NCBI GenBank assembly: GCA_028583685.1
Contig: JAMXIF010000065.1
Span: 33,395,602 to 33,459,601, forward strand
Reading direction: 5' to 3'
Length of the DNA stretch: 64,000 bases
DNA from: Petaurus breviceps papuanus
Taxonomy: Eukaryota > Chordata > Mammalia > Diprotodontia > Petauridae
This document shows, piece after piece, positions 20,510 to 32,444 of this stretch (the stretch's first letter is position 1; every line of letters starts with the position of its first letter). The notes below the pieces were generated by a model that saw only the letters and a program-made list of their open reading frames with translations, searched no databases and was not told where the DNA came from. The position numbers and the translations under genes are program-made.

Positions 20510-21650
20510 AACATAAACACAAAACAAGAAAAGGAAAAAATAATATTCCCGTGTACACAACAGAACATATGAGACAATTCAATATGAAATAAATAAATTA
20601 CCATTTCAAGAAAACCTATGTAATAAATACAACATGTTGTTTTCAAGCCACCAGCTTTTCTGTGTTTCTTTCTGGGTTTTCTTTTGTTCTCTGCTAGGCA
20701 CTTTTTATTTTATTTTTCCCTCTTCCCTCCACCTCCCCCCCCCCAGTTTAGAGAAGGCTGCAATTAAATGCAAAGACATAGACATATACATGCATATCTA
20801 TAAACATACACATATATACATATGAATAAAACCATGCAATACATATTTCTATTTGTCAGTTCTTTCTCTGGAGATGAATTGCACCTTCCTTCACAGATCC
20901 AAGTCTTTTGATGTTTTTCTAAGTCAACTAGCTCATCATTTCTTATATCACAATCTTATACCATAACTTGATTAACCATTCCCCAATTAAAGGGCATCTA
21001 TGATTTTAACCAATCAAATAGGTGTAAGATGATATCTCAAAGTTGTTTTAATTTGCATTTCTCCAACCAATAATGATTTAAAGCCTTTCTTTCATATATT
21101 GTGATATTTTATATATTTATATATATATATATAGTTTTGATTTCTTCATCAAAAATCTGCATGTTCATATTCCTTGACTATCAGTTGTGGTATGACTTGT
21201 GTTCGTATAAATTTGACAAAGTTCTTGACATATTTAAGAAGTGAGACCTTTATCTAAGAGACTGTCTATGAAAGATTTCCCCTCAGTTTTCTGCATTCTT
21301 TCTAATCTTGGCTACATTGGTTTTTATTTATGTGAGAATTTTTAAATTTAAAATAATAAAAATTAACCATTTTACACCTCAAAAATGCTCTCTATCCCTT
21401 GTTTCTTTGTATGAGTCTGATAAGTAATATATTCCATGTTCTTGCAATTTTCTTGTGATATTTCCCTTTATGTCTAGGTCATATATCCATTTTGACCTTA
21501 TCTTGGTGCATGGTTTAATATATTGGCCTATGCTTAGTTTTTAAATCACTTTTAAAGGAAATCTACTGAATCTTAAATTTTTCTCTCCTTAATTTTTTCC
21601 CAGTCAGACATTTTTTATATAAAGTGCCTTACATTTTCTTTTTTTTCAAT
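20510..21650 (-). repeat. L1 3' UTR and ORF2 C-terminus
   Basis: 3' UTR part: ttctttctctggagatgaat, then agctcatcatttcttatatc, and cattccccaattaaagggca. A deletion then joins it to the ORF2 end: gtgtaagatgatatctcaaa, ttgttttaatttgcatttct, then aagaagtgagacctttatct and tttgaccttatcttggtg. No open frame. Confidence 0.8.
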
Positions 21651-22015
21651 ATTTTGATTTTATTTTAATATTTTTTGCTATCCCGATAGATTTCTGTTTG
21701 ATCCATTCTAGATTTAAAGCATCCATTACTTTGTTAAGAATTACTTACTTCTTTTTAAAAATCATTTATTCTCCTTCTAATTCTTCCCTCCAAAACTTTC
21801 ATTTCTAATGTCTTGCTTCATTTTTTCTAAGTATTCATGTCATTCCTGTGGAATGTGCATTTTTTTCCTTTGTGTATCTGCTTGCAATTATTATAGAGTT
21901 ACTCTGACCTTCTTTTGGGGGATCCCAAGAACTACACTAATTTTTTTAAATAGTAGACTATATCTTCTTTAGGTTACTCATTTTTCCAGCTTTATTTACT
22001 CTCCTCCCCATTTAA
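21651..22015. other. AT-rich stretch, probably more decayed LINE
   Basis: T-rich on the plus strand like the L1 copies on both sides, but no diagnostic word was found. Confidence 0.35.
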
Positions 22016-23080
22016 TAGTATTTAATGTTTTACATTTACTTGTAAAGATAGTTTTTGACATTCACTGGTGAGTTCCAAATTTTTTCTCCCTCCTTCCACT
22101 CCCCCCACCCAAGATGGCATGCAATCTGATATAGTTTTGATTTCTTCATTAAAAATCTGCATTTTCATATCCCTTGACTATTTATAAATTGTGATATGAC
22201 TTGTATTCTTATAAATTTGACCACTTTCTTGATATATTTAAGAAGTGAGGCCTTTATCTGAGAGACTGGGACAATTATGGAGTTGTGTACCACAAATATA
22301 AGCATACATGTACAATCATATATATAAACATATTAGTCATGTTGTGAAAAAAAGTATCAGAACAAAAGGGAAAAACCACAAGAAAGAAAAAATAAACAGT
22401 ATGCTTTGATCTGCATTCAAACTCCATAGCTGGATGTGGACAGCATTTTCCATCATGAGTCCCTTGAAATTGTTTTAGATTATTGCATTGCTGAGAAAAA
22501 CTAAGTCTATCAAAGTTGGTCATCGCACACTGTTGCTGTTACTGTGCATAATGTTCTCCTGGTTCTGCTCACTTCACTCAGCATTGGTTCATTTAGGTCT
22601 TTCCAGGTTTTTCTGAAATCTGCCTGTTCATATTTCTTATAGAACAATAGTATTCCATTGCATTCACATACCGCAACTTGTTCAGCCATTCCCCAATTGA
22701 GGGGCATCCCCTTAATTTCCAATTCTTTTGGCACCACAAAAAGAGCTGCTTTAAGCATTTTTGTACACATCAGTCCTTTTCCCTTTTTAAATTACCTCTT
22801 TGGGATGCAGACCTAGTATTGGTATTACTGGATCAAAGAGTACACAGAGTTTTATAGACCTTTGGGTATAGTTCCAAATTGCTATCCAGAATGGCTGGAG
22901 CAGTTCACAACTCCACTGGCAATACATTAGTGCTCCAATTTTCCCATATCTTTTCCAATATTTATCATTTTCCTTTCTTTGTCATATTAACCAATCTGAT
23001 AGGTGTGGGGTGGTACCTCAGAGTTGTTTTAATTTGCATTTCTCTAATTAATAGTGATTTAGAGCATTTTTTTCATAGAT
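22016..23080 (-). repeat. L1 3' end with a transplanted ORF2 segment
   Basis: 3' UTR and ORF2 end in order: tgatctgcattcaaactcca, catcatgagtcccttgaaat, tgttctcctggttctgctca, tagtattccattgcattcac, gttccaaattgctatccaga, and acctcagagttgttttaatt. Inside the 3' UTR, 22129-22269 is an out-of-place block of ORF2 C-terminal sequence that also occurs at 21129-21264. Confidence 0.85.
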
Positions 23081-24000
23081 AGCTTTATTTCCTAAACTGT
23101 AGCTTTGTGCCAGGGCCAGGCTCTGATCCTTACTGTGCTTTTGGTTGGAGTGGTTAGCCCTGCTTGGCTTCCCTCTGGTTCACCTGGGTTCCTGCTGCTA
23201 TGACCTCCACCTACAGTAGGTAAATCCCCCTGGATCTTTTAAGTTCAGATTACTGGATACATAGGGCTCTCTGGCATCTCAGGACTGAGTGCTGGGGCCT
23301 TAGAATTGCCAGATACTTGGGATGTCCCAGTGTGAACATAATCATGCCCACAGGCTTCCAAAATCCTTTCTATAGTTTCTAATCGTCTCAATGATTTCTG
23401 ATTACCATGGGATTTTCTTGGGGGTACTCTTTCCTTTTACTGCCTCCACACACATACTTGCAACATGTGTTTATGACTCATCCCTAGTCATCCTGGGAGG
23501 CTGCTGTCTTGTTTGCCTGAACTGGCACTGACTTTGCTAGCAGCATCTTTTCCTACTGTCTGTGTCTTCTAACTAACTTTTTGTGCAATTCTGCTAATTA
23601 CTGTGGTTTCTCATTGGATTTATTGTTTGTTATTTGGTTTGACAGAATTTCAACTTTTTGCTGAAATAGATAGGTGGAAACTAGATAGGATGCCTCTGTT
23701 TGGGTGTCGGTCTTGACTGGAATTTTTTTACCTTCCCTTTGAAATGAGTTGTTGAAGGATTTGGCCCAGGGATCACTAACAGTTTAGAGGAAGAGTTTCT
23801 TAGGTGACTCAATGGAATAAAAAGAAAATCCCTAATCTAAGGAATGGACCCAAGCTTCTGTTTCTTTATCTCTGCCTAGAATATAATAGCTCTCACCCAA
23901 TCCCACTGCCATATCCCAAGGACCAGTCTCTGTCCAATGTTTTGAGATCTCTGGATGGAAGGTTCTCACAGAGGGCAGATATTATGAGGTTTTTCTGAAG
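23081..24000. other. GC-richer block, possibly L1 5' region
   Basis: Cytosine-rich text such as agccctgcttggcttccctc and cacctgggttcctgctgcta recalls the style of marsupial L1 5' UTRs in antisense and directly follows L1. No decisive match. Could be unique DNA. Confidence 0.3.
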
Positions 24001-24261
24001 CTATTGAACAGCTCTGCCAGTGAGTTATTATCAAGTTAATTTCAGTTCCTATCTTCCTGCATTTGAAACTCAGAGGTGAAAGACTGTATATGCAAGCCCC
24101 TGAGTCATCCAGCCCCCCTCATGAAGATGGTCAGCAAGTTAATGGGATGCTTCTGCTGAGCCCAATCCACAAAGACATACTTATGTCCTAAAGCCTTCCC
24201 TCCATAGTGATCACAAGAGCAGCCACCAGGTGAAAGCAGTGCCCTGGGTCAGCAGTCATAA

Positions 24262-24525
24262 TCACTGATATTTCTATTAGTGCTTTACATTTTGCAAGGC
24301 ACTCTACATATAACTTTTCATCTGATCATCTCAACACTACAAGATACTTCCCATACTCTTTGTGTTACAGGAATTAATTATTTTTGTTGTTGTTTTGTTG
24401 TTTTACAGATGGAGAAACTAAGTCTCCAAGATAACGTGTGACTTTTCCTATGGCCACACAGCTAGTAAGTATGTTGTAAGCACGGTTCTTCCTGATTCCA
24501 AAGGCAACTATTTATGATCCCATAC
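24262..24525 (-). repeat. MAR1-type SINE, antisense
   Basis: Starts with gtgctttacattttgcaagg, has acagatggagaaactaagtc and ggccacacagctagtaagta. An internal gttgttgttttgttg patch interrupts it. Confidence 0.75.
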
Positions 24526-25305
24526 TACAGCTCCTAGAAAGAGTTAGCTTCCTAAGTTTCTTTATCCTAGGGATTGAGCCAAGAACTGAGAAAAACCTGA
24601 CTCATGAGTGCAATGGTAAAATGAATTTATTTGTAAATTTGAAAAAAAAAAAAAGACCCACAATACACCTTTGAGACTTTGGGATGAAGTTTGAAGAGCT
24701 TGTATTCTTGATCCTAAACCCTTGCTTACAACCTCTCTCAGGTTTTAGTAGTTAAAGGCCCTATTAGAAAACATGTATAGCCAAGCTTGATTTAAAACCA
24801 GGTCCTTGGAATTCTTCCATTGTAACCTGGGATCCCTTATTGGTTACCTGGGGTTTGTTGTTCCTTGGGGTCTTTCAATTGTTTTCTAATCACCATCTTT
24901 GTTTTCTTTTTGAAGAAACTTCCTGCTGAAGAAAGAACCCTGAAAGAAAGTCTACATATGTACTGCAAGACTTCCAGGGAGTTTTCCTTCAAGATTAATA
25001 GAACGATGATGGCTTTAATTGGTCGTTTAATATTTTAATTTTCTATTCATACTTTCCCACCTGAAAACCCTTTGTTCATTTTTGGGAAAATTATCCCTTC
25101 AGGTCATGATTTAAAAAAAAATTTATTACAATGAGTGAAGAAATGGTCAGCCTTCATATTCCTTAGTATCTTAGTTTATTTCATTAGGAATTGTCTAAGG
25201 TAGTGCCTAATAATGTCCAATTTGTTTCTGAAACAAAGAAGAAAAGATCATTTTGCATTGAGTACATACAAAATGTCCTCTAGTTGATACATTACCCAAA
25301 TAAAA
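24526..25305. other. Unassigned intergenic stretch
   Basis: Contains an oligo-A run near 24642-24654. No gene or repeat recognised. Confidence 0.4.
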
Positions 25306-25309
25306 GCGT

Positions 25310-25500
25310 GGTATGATGCAAAGAGTACAGGATTTGGATGTGGAGATACTGGGTTCAAATCTCAGCTCAATACTCACTACCTGGATGGCATTGGCTAAAA
25401 GAATCACTTAATTTGGGGGGGGGGGCAGGTTTTTCATGTAAAATGAGGGGGTGGACTAAGGACTCTCGAAGGTCCCTTCTAGCTCTAGAACTATGACCTA
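25310..25500 (+). repeat. MIR-type SINE
   Basis: Head gtggtatgatgcaaagagta, core actgggttcaaatctcagct, and tail ggactctcgaaggtcccttc. A poly-G run is embedded at about 25416-25426. Confidence 0.8.
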
Positions 25501-25759
25501 AAAACCAAAGCCAAGTTGCTATTGATTTCCCCAAATATCATTGTCCGTTAAGGCAGTATCTTATCGAGGATAAAGACCAACACTGAAGTCAGGAAGACTT
25601 CAGTTGAAGAATGGCCTCTGGTACACACTAGCTATGTATATAGACCATATAGGCAAGTCAGCTAAACTTTTGGTGCTCCCAAGCAACTCTCTAAGACTGT
25701 ATTATTTATTATATTGTTGGCAAATTAACAGATCTGGACCAAAAAACAACAATAAAAAG

Positions 25760-26120
25760 TCATTGGCCATTAGACAGTGGAAAAAACACTAGATTTGTCA
25801 TCAGAAACCCTGGATTCAAGTGTAGACCCTCTTACCTAATGCTTGTGTGATCTTAAGAAGCAACCTTTCAGGGCCTCGGTTTCTTCATTTGTAAAATGAG
25901 GATATTGCACTATATGATCTCTGAAGTGCCTCTCCCCTGAAATAGTGTAAATTCCAAGACCACTTTCTTCTCCACTTTTCTATGTTCTAGACACCCAAGG
26001 TCTCTTCTAGCCCAGACATTCAAGGTTCAATACTCTATGGTCAATTTTCTACATTTTCAAATGAGAGGCTGGACTAGATGAGTCCTATGGTCCTTTTCAG
26101 CTCTAAATTCTATAATCACA
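25760..26120 (+). repeat. MIR-type SINE plus a second MIR tail
   Basis: First copy 25760-25965: gtcatcagaaaccctggatt, ttcttcatttgtaaaatgag. A second tail lies at about 25985-26120: gaggctggactagatgagtc, ttttcagctctaaattctat. Confidence 0.75.
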
Positions 26121-27663
26121 GATGTCAGAGGTAACTCTAGTAGACAAATTACAGACTATTCACTTGAAGTCACAATTAACTATCTGGCCTGGTTTCCCAT
26201 TGGTTTTCTTTTCCATGTTAGACCTTCAGTTCTCAAGCAATAGCCATATTGTGCTTCTGGGTCTTTTGTTTTTGTTTGCTTGCTTCTTTGATAAACACTC
26301 CCACCCCCTCCTCCATTCTCTGCCCACCCATCAAAAATACTGTAAGCAAAGTATTGTATAGAAGAATGTTGACTCTGTGTTCATCTTCCTTCTTCAACCC
26401 TCCCCCAACTTCATCATTATCATCAGTCCTTTCTCATTATCAAGGATTTTAACAAGTAAAATACTCATCTGGAGACTTTATGAGGGAGACTCTAGGGTGT
26501 AGAATAATCCTCTTGTAGTATCTGTAGCTATATTGACTCCACGATTGTTAAAAACAAAAATAAAAGCTCAAGGACCATATAGTAATTTTGATTAGTGACA
26601 GACTCCAATTGCCATTGACATCAATAGGGCTTGAATGTGGATGGAAGGAATGTGTGATGGAATCAGGAAAATGAGCTCAGATGACTAAGAAGACACATAG
26701 GGTAATGACAACAAGGCACTTTGTTGTTGAGCGTAACTCCATTTAGAATTACAGGCAATGTTTCTCCCTGGAGCGCTTGTCACCCTGTGGCCCAGAGGTA
26801 AGTATTATTGGGAGCCTCTCTTGGCCAGTTGCTTCAATAAACAAAAGCCTAACGACAAGGCTACAGGAATCTATGCCTTAAAGAATTATTGAAGTAAAGT
26901 AACAATAGGGCAGGGTACATGGGAGCCAGCAAGTTTTCTGGGGTGTCAGCAGGCAGGATTGTTGTATTCAAGAATGGGACCTTCTGTGGACTCAAGCTTA
27001 GGCTGTTCCCTATTTTATTCAGGAGTAAACTAAAATCACATGTACCATGAAAATCTTATAAAGCCAGAGGGTTGGTTTTCTGTGTTGCTTTTTTGCAGAT
27101 TTAAAGACTTTGAGTGTTTAGCCAAATTAAGACCTTTGGTCACTGAAGTGACTCCATGACTGGAATGAGGAGTCCTTATGAATTGTTGGCCACTGGACCT
27201 TTCTCCCAGGCTTAGCTGCCTCAGTGACCCAGAATGTGTTTCTGTATCAAGCCAAGAGAGATTGGGCAGGGCTTAGTGAAAGTCCCCTGGGAAAGGGCCT
27301 TACCCTTCAAGTCCACAGGTAAATGAGTCGCTTCCCTTTAAGTCTTCCAGGGACTAGAAGAGAGGATTAAGTGGGACTTTGCCCCAGGCAGAAGGGAGAA
27401 CTTGGGTGGAAGCTAGAGAAGCTTTTTCCCTTTGATGCCCCTTGTTCATGCTTTTTCTCAATGTCTGAGCTGCAAATGATCTGCTGGCCAGCACAATCAA
27501 GTTCCTCCCTCCTTTTAGCTGTTCAGGTCCCGGGTTAAAAAAAAAAAATGGTCATGACATAAATTTGACCCAAAATTATATGAAGGTATCTATTTATTCA
27601 CTATAGCGTTTTAAGATGTGTGGCTACAAAATCAAGAGTGATTTAGGTGTGGTAAAGTGAATT
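26121..27663. other. Unique DNA; one candidate exon only
   Basis: No repeats recognised. At 26755-26797 a 43-base segment lies between an acceptor-like attacag and a consensus donor gtaagtatt and is open in two frames. There is no family match, so it is a candidate only. Confidence 0.35.
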
Positions 27664-27681
27664 AAGAATAAGGAAATAAAT

Positions 27682-27834
27682 GGGGCGGCCAGGTGGCTCA
27701 GCGAGTAAGAGCACTGGCTCCAGTGTCGGGATGACCTGGACCAAATCTGGGCTCACATATTCAGCACCACACCCAGAAATAACTGGCTGTGTAACCTTGA
27801 GCAAGTTACTTAACCCCGATTGCTTAAAAAAAAA
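27682..27834 (+). repeat. Young tRNA-derived SINE with target-site duplication
   Basis: Same subfamily as 6765-6922, about 93% identical by eye, with the same start ggggcggccaggtggctcag and the same aagttacttaacccc end. Perfect 13-base duplication aagaataaggaaa at 27664-27676 and 27835-27847. Its 61-codon frame is a SINE artefact. Confidence 0.92.
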
Positions 27835-27954
27835 AAGAATAAGGAAAAAAGAATATGGATGGTAGACAATAAGGGGTAAATTCAGTTCTCTAGGTTTTTT
27901 TCCTTCAAATTGTTATTTCTATAGAGACTAAAGTTAGGAATCTCTTTAAAATAC

Positions 27955-28335
27955 TTCCCTTCTTCGGACCTATTTCTTCCTCTGTGAAGTAAAGGAGTTG
28001 ACCAAGAGAATCTCAAAAATCCTCTCCAGTTGCAAAATTCCATGAGTATTTTTCTTTCCTTAATAATTCTTTCAGTAATGTAAGAATCTGTGATTTTGTC
28101 AGTATCAGTATTCAGGCAACTTGGCCATGATGGAGGGAGTATAGTATAATGGAAAGAACATTGACTTTAAAATCAGAGGACTTAAGTTCAAATTCCACTT
28201 CTGGTACTTACTCCATGTGTATGACCTTGCTAGGCAAGTCATTTAACATTCCTGGGCCTCAGTTTCCCCATTTGTAAAATGAGGAGGTTGGACTAAATAT
28301 TCTCTTAAACCTTTTCTAGTTCCATGATCCTCTGT
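27955..28335 (+). repeat. MIR tail and a near-complete MIR
   Basis: A tail fragment ends near 28052. From 28135 a full copy follows: agtataatggaaagaacatt, acttaagttcaaattccact, ggcaagtcatttaacattcc, cctcagtttccccatttgta, ttctagttccatgatcc. Confidence 0.8.
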
Positions 28336-29545
28336 TATCTCCTCTTAGTTAGGTTTCTCTGCCAACAACAACCCAATTTTGACTATATGCCCTGAAACTA
28401 TCCAATAGGACGCATTCCCTAGGTCAGGTGCTAAAGAGACCCATGACACCTTTCACTGTGGGACCACCATTTGGAAAGCCCTTGAGCCTCAAAGGTAAGG
28501 CAGGAGGAGTGAGAGACTATAGTAGTTCGGTGGGTTCTGGACCAGGCTTATTTATTGATCCATCAAGTTCCAAGGACCAAGAGAGCTGGATTTATGCGCC
28601 AGACATGTGAACAACAATAATAGAGGTGAACAATAATGCCAACAGCACTCACTATCTGTGCCGCATGAGGAGCCCGAAGTCTGTGAAAGTGGTACAGTAT
28701 GTCCTCTTAAGTGATTCATCCACTAGGGCACACACACACACGCACACACACACACCACAACTACTACCACTGAGTTATTTTCATTTTTAAATAAAAATTC
28801 AATTGGCCTCCTATCTGCTGCAAATTTAGAAAAACAATGATAGAGATCCTTCAAGGATCTGTGGTTAGAAAAAAAATGAACAAAAATAAATCATCAAAAG
28901 TCACCCTGGATTTTTCAAAAAGCTTCTGAGTCTGGGCTCAAAAATGCAAGTGCTTACCAACAGACAAAATTTGTTCCTGCTCTTGGCTCCGTCACCTGTG
29001 CCTCCACCATCCCCTAGGATCTGCAGAGCTGGTCTGGATCTCTGTTCCTTTTAGTATATTCCTGGTCCCTTTACCTTGAGTCCCAATTTGGCAAGAATGG
29101 GAAATGAATTGTGATGGCTGCTCTCTTTCTTCTATTGGCTGTAGGGTTTGAGAGCCAAAGTGGCTTTTATTCATCCAATAAAGGCCACGACCACAGAGTT
29201 CTTCAGAGAGGACGCTCAAATAACTACCCAGTTGAAACAAAACCTCAGCTGAGTCAGACAGCTGGTTTGCCTGTTGAGACATGATTGGGGAATTTGCTCT
29301 ATATTATTGACTTGTTTTTTCATATAAAGAACTGAATTGATTGGCGGGGTTCAAGGAAGTATAACAATATGTCTAAGAGACACTTTGAGTGGTAGGGATA
29401 TAAGAATAAGGAGTAATGGAATATGAGGCTATGTCTGTCTAGTATGTTAACATTTTTTTCCTTTTAGGAGAATGATCTGGACCTGTGATTTCATCAGTGT
29501 GCAAAAACATCCAATATAGAACCTCCCTACCAATTCACATTAGCA
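28336..29545. other. Unique DNA with a CA microsatellite
   Basis: A (CA)n run lies at about 28729-28758. A 60-codon frame (28428-28610) and a minus-strand 96-codon frame (29282-28992) have no recognisable motif. Nothing else is seen. Confidence 0.4.
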
Positions 29546-29547
29546 AT

Positions 29548-29595
<48 letters not shown>

Positions 29596-29605
29596 NNNNN
29601 NNNNN

Positions 29606-29652
<47 letters not shown>

Positions 29653-29664
29653 ATCTATCTATCC

Positions 29665-29708
<44 letters not shown>

Positions 29709-29835
29709 CTTTCTCTCTCTCTTCCTATCTCCCTGTCTCTCTCTATGGTATATTCCTATCTCTCTCTCTCTCTCTTTCTTTCTATTTCTGTATCTATCTT
29801 TCTACTTACTGTCTTTCTATTTATCTATCTTCTAG
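29548..29835 (+). repeat. (TATC)n microsatellite with gap
   Basis: Long near-perfect TATC array grading into CT-rich sequence. A 10-N gap at 29596-29605 interrupts it. The Leu-Ser-Ile-Tyr frame is a repeat artefact. Confidence 0.95.
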
Positions 29836-29974
29836 TCTTTCTATATATGTAACAGATTTAGCTTTTCTTTCATAATGGTGAGATGGAGTGTGGATGAGAG
29901 AGACTGATTAAAAAAATAAAATTTAATTTGAAAAAATTCTGTTCTTATAGAATTCCCTGAGAAAGGGAAAAAAA

Positions 29975-30300
29975 AAGTTCTTATGAAGCATCCCCTATGT
30001 GTCAGACCCAGTGCTAAGTGCTTTATAAATATTATCTTATTTAAATCCTCACAACTCTGGTTGGCAGGTACCTTAATTACTTCCATTTTACAGTTGAAGA
30101 AACTGAGGCAAACAGGATAAATGACTTTCCCAGGGTCACAAGGCTAGCAAGTATCTGAGTATATATTTGAACTCAGAATTTAGCACAGTGGCTGGCATAC
30201 AGTAGGCACTTAATTCATGTTTATTGATTGATTAATTTGACTTCAGATCTTCCTGACTTCAGGTCCAGTACTCTAACTTGTGTGCCACCTCGATGCCTCA
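29975..30300 (-). repeat. MAR1/MIR SINE split by an L2 3' end
   Basis: Antisense order: gtgctttataaatattatct, gaagaaactgaggcaaacag, gtcacaaggctagcaagtat, then after the insertion cttcagatcttcctgacttc and tgtgccacc. The SINE resumes in register on both sides. Confidence 0.8.
30178..30235 (+). repeat. Very short L2 3' terminus inserted in the SINE
   Basis: tagcacagtggctggcatac, agtaggcacttaattcatg and ttattgattga form the last part of L2. The host words tttgaactcaga (30166-30177) and tttgacttcaga (30236-30247) flank it as a target duplication with 10 of 12 matching. Confidence 0.8.
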
Positions 30301-30575
30301 GTGGCTGGGGCATATCCAGGGTAATAGAGCCAGTATGGGTCAGAAGTGGGATTTGAACTCATGTCTATCTGACTCTAAGACCTACCATCTAACTATCCAT
30401 TTCCTCATTCTATTTCTTACGCTCTAATATGGAAGTACTATCCACTACTCTGGTTTACCAGTGCCTATCTGGCACTGAGAATTGATGTTAATATTATCCA
30501 CTGTAATTTCTCCCTAATGCCTAGCATAATACTTTGCATATAACAGGCATATATTAAATACATGCTGAATCAAAC
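30301..30575. repeat. SINE fragment (-) and L2 3' end (+)
   Basis: 30301-30405: tgggatttgaactcatgtct and ctgactctaagacc, antisense SINE. 30495-30570: tgcctagcataatactttgc, an L2 terminus. Confidence 0.6.
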
Positions 30576-30849
30576 GGAATATATGCTATCCAAATACCTC
30601 CTGGGTGACTCTTACCTGGTCAATGATTCTTGTGAAGCTCATTGTAAAGGCTGTACCACTGCAGACCTGGGCTTCCCCTTGCTTCCCAAAAGAATCGAGT
30701 CAAAGGTTGTCCCAATGACCCAGATCCAGCAATGTAGCTGGGGCAACAATGTAGAGACCCAATTTTTTTGTGTCCTGATATGAAAGGGCATGTGTGAACC
30801 CCTATCAGTCCAAATTCCTTCTTTATTGAATCCTGGATTAAGAACTGAG

Positions 30850-31015
30850 AAGGAACTTAAAAGTCTAGTCCAACCCCTCTCTCCCTCCACTTACAGATGA
30901 AGAAACTGAATCTGAGAGTGTAAGTGATTCAATCGAGTTCATGCAGAGGGTAAGAGGCAGAGGAAGGTTTGGAAGTGAGCTCTTCTGACTAGATATCCAG
31001 CTCTAGGCTGCCCTC
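30850..31015 (-). repeat. MIR-type SINE, antisense
   Basis: Order: aaaagtctagtccaacccct, acagatgaagaaactgaatc, cagctctaggctgccctc. Confidence 0.7.
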
Positions 31016-32067
31016 TCTGGGGACTTTTGCCTCAGAGGAGAATGAAGAAGACAAAGAAATAATCTTCCACATAATCCAAGTTCTATGGGTAAGATCTTGC
31101 TCTGCATTTCATTTTAGACAAGAGATCATTGCCTGCTCTGGGCCAGGCACTTTGCTAGCCCAGAGTTTACAAAGACAAACGGCAAACTGCCTTCTGCTCC
31201 CATTCTCTGGGTTTCCTGCTTCCTTCCAGCTTCTTAAGGTAACCAAGCAGGGTTAACAGCTGACACTCCACAAAGGCAGCGCCAAACTAATGCATGCTCC
31301 CCAGCAGCCATTTCCAAAGCACCAAAAAAGAACAAAAGAAACTTTCCATGTAACTTGAAAAAACGAATTTTGTTTGAGTGCTATATTTCCAAGCACAGTC
31401 AATTAAACAGAGTTTAAATAGATTTCCAGTATTTACATTTCTGGACCAAGGTCTTATTTTTCCGGTTTTGATCCTCTGGAAAGAGTTATTCTAAGTGGAT
31501 GAAAAGAAGGGATCTCATGCAAGTCTTTTCTAAACAATAGGAAATGTAGTCACCAATGCTATAGATGGACTTTCCTGGAATGTCTGATTCAATAACTTTA
31601 GTAACTCTTTCCATTCAAACATGACCCTCTACAAGGCAGTGAGAAGAGGAATAATCATAAAGTCCCAGCTTTTAACATTTTTCTCAAACAACCTGCACAA
31701 AGAAAAATGGCTGCCATCGGGCTTCTAGAAGGATCAGAGAAAGAAAGCATTCAGGTGTCACTCAATAAGCATTTTTTAATACTTACTCTGTGCCAGGCAC
31801 ATTGATGGACCCAACTTCTGTCTAATGTGAATTGGCTAATTGCTGCTTTGGGTCCTCTTCTAAAAAGGATTACCTAAAATCATATTCAGTGGAACAGAAC
31901 TATTTGGGTGTTTGGGGAATTAAATGCAATACTTTTTTGGTATATCACTTTTATGAAGTGGGGGAGGGGGGACATTCTTGTTTGCTCATCATTAGGGAAA
32001 AGGGGGCAAAATGGTATATTCCTACCCCCAACTGCTTGAAAAATACCTTCTAGTTTCTTCTATAATA
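31016..32067. other. Unique DNA; possible conserved noncoding block
   Basis: 31200-31480 is unique, with compact motif-like text (ggttaacagctgac, cagcagccatttcc). An L3-like fragment lies at about 31750-31812. No gene seen. Confidence 0.35.
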
Positions 32068-32068
32068 G

Positions 32069-32267
32069 CAGGTCTCAATGTGAGATCTGAGATCCTTTCA
32101 GGGATTCTGTGAAGTCAAAATTATTTTCATAATAATACTGATGATTTCTTTTCTAATATAGTAACTATCAAGAGATACAACCCACATAAACAAAAGCTCT
32201 TTGGGGTCCTCCAATAATTTTAAAGAGTATAAAGAGGTCCTGAGACCTAAAAGCTTGAGAACCACTG
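32069..32267. mobile_element. hAT-Charlie-type non-autonomous element
   Basis: The left end caggtctcaatgtgagat and the right end ttgagaaccactg are imperfect inverted repeats. The internal words tcaaaattattttcataata and aaagaggtcctgagacctaa are typical of a known Charlie-derived short element. No coding capacity. Confidence 0.7.
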
Positions 32268-32309
32268 CTCCCTTAGAACATTCCTTCATTTCTCTAAATG
32301 AAGCCAAGG

Positions 32310-32444
32310 TTCAAATCATCCCAGCTTTGCCTCTTATCAGATGTATATGAGCCATTTCCCTGCCCTTGTCCAGTTTTCTTTGATGTGAAGTTAAAGGAGT
32401 AGACTAAACATTCTCCCTTTCAGCTGCAATATTCTGTGTTCTGA
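32310..32444 (+). repeat. MIR-type SINE whose tail seeds a minisatellite
   Basis: Core aggttcaaatcatcccagct, then aaggagtagactaaacattc and the tail tttcagctgcaatattctgt. The tail runs without a break into the tandem repeat. Confidence 0.75.

Noticed and set aside
28428-28610. A 60-codon frame crossing a good donor (caaag/gtaagg)
   Set aside because: Weak upstream acceptor and no recognisable product; not enough to call an exon.
28992-29282. A 96-codon minus-strand frame with plausible composition
   Set aside because: No family recognised, no splice or promoter context; length is within chance for this composition.
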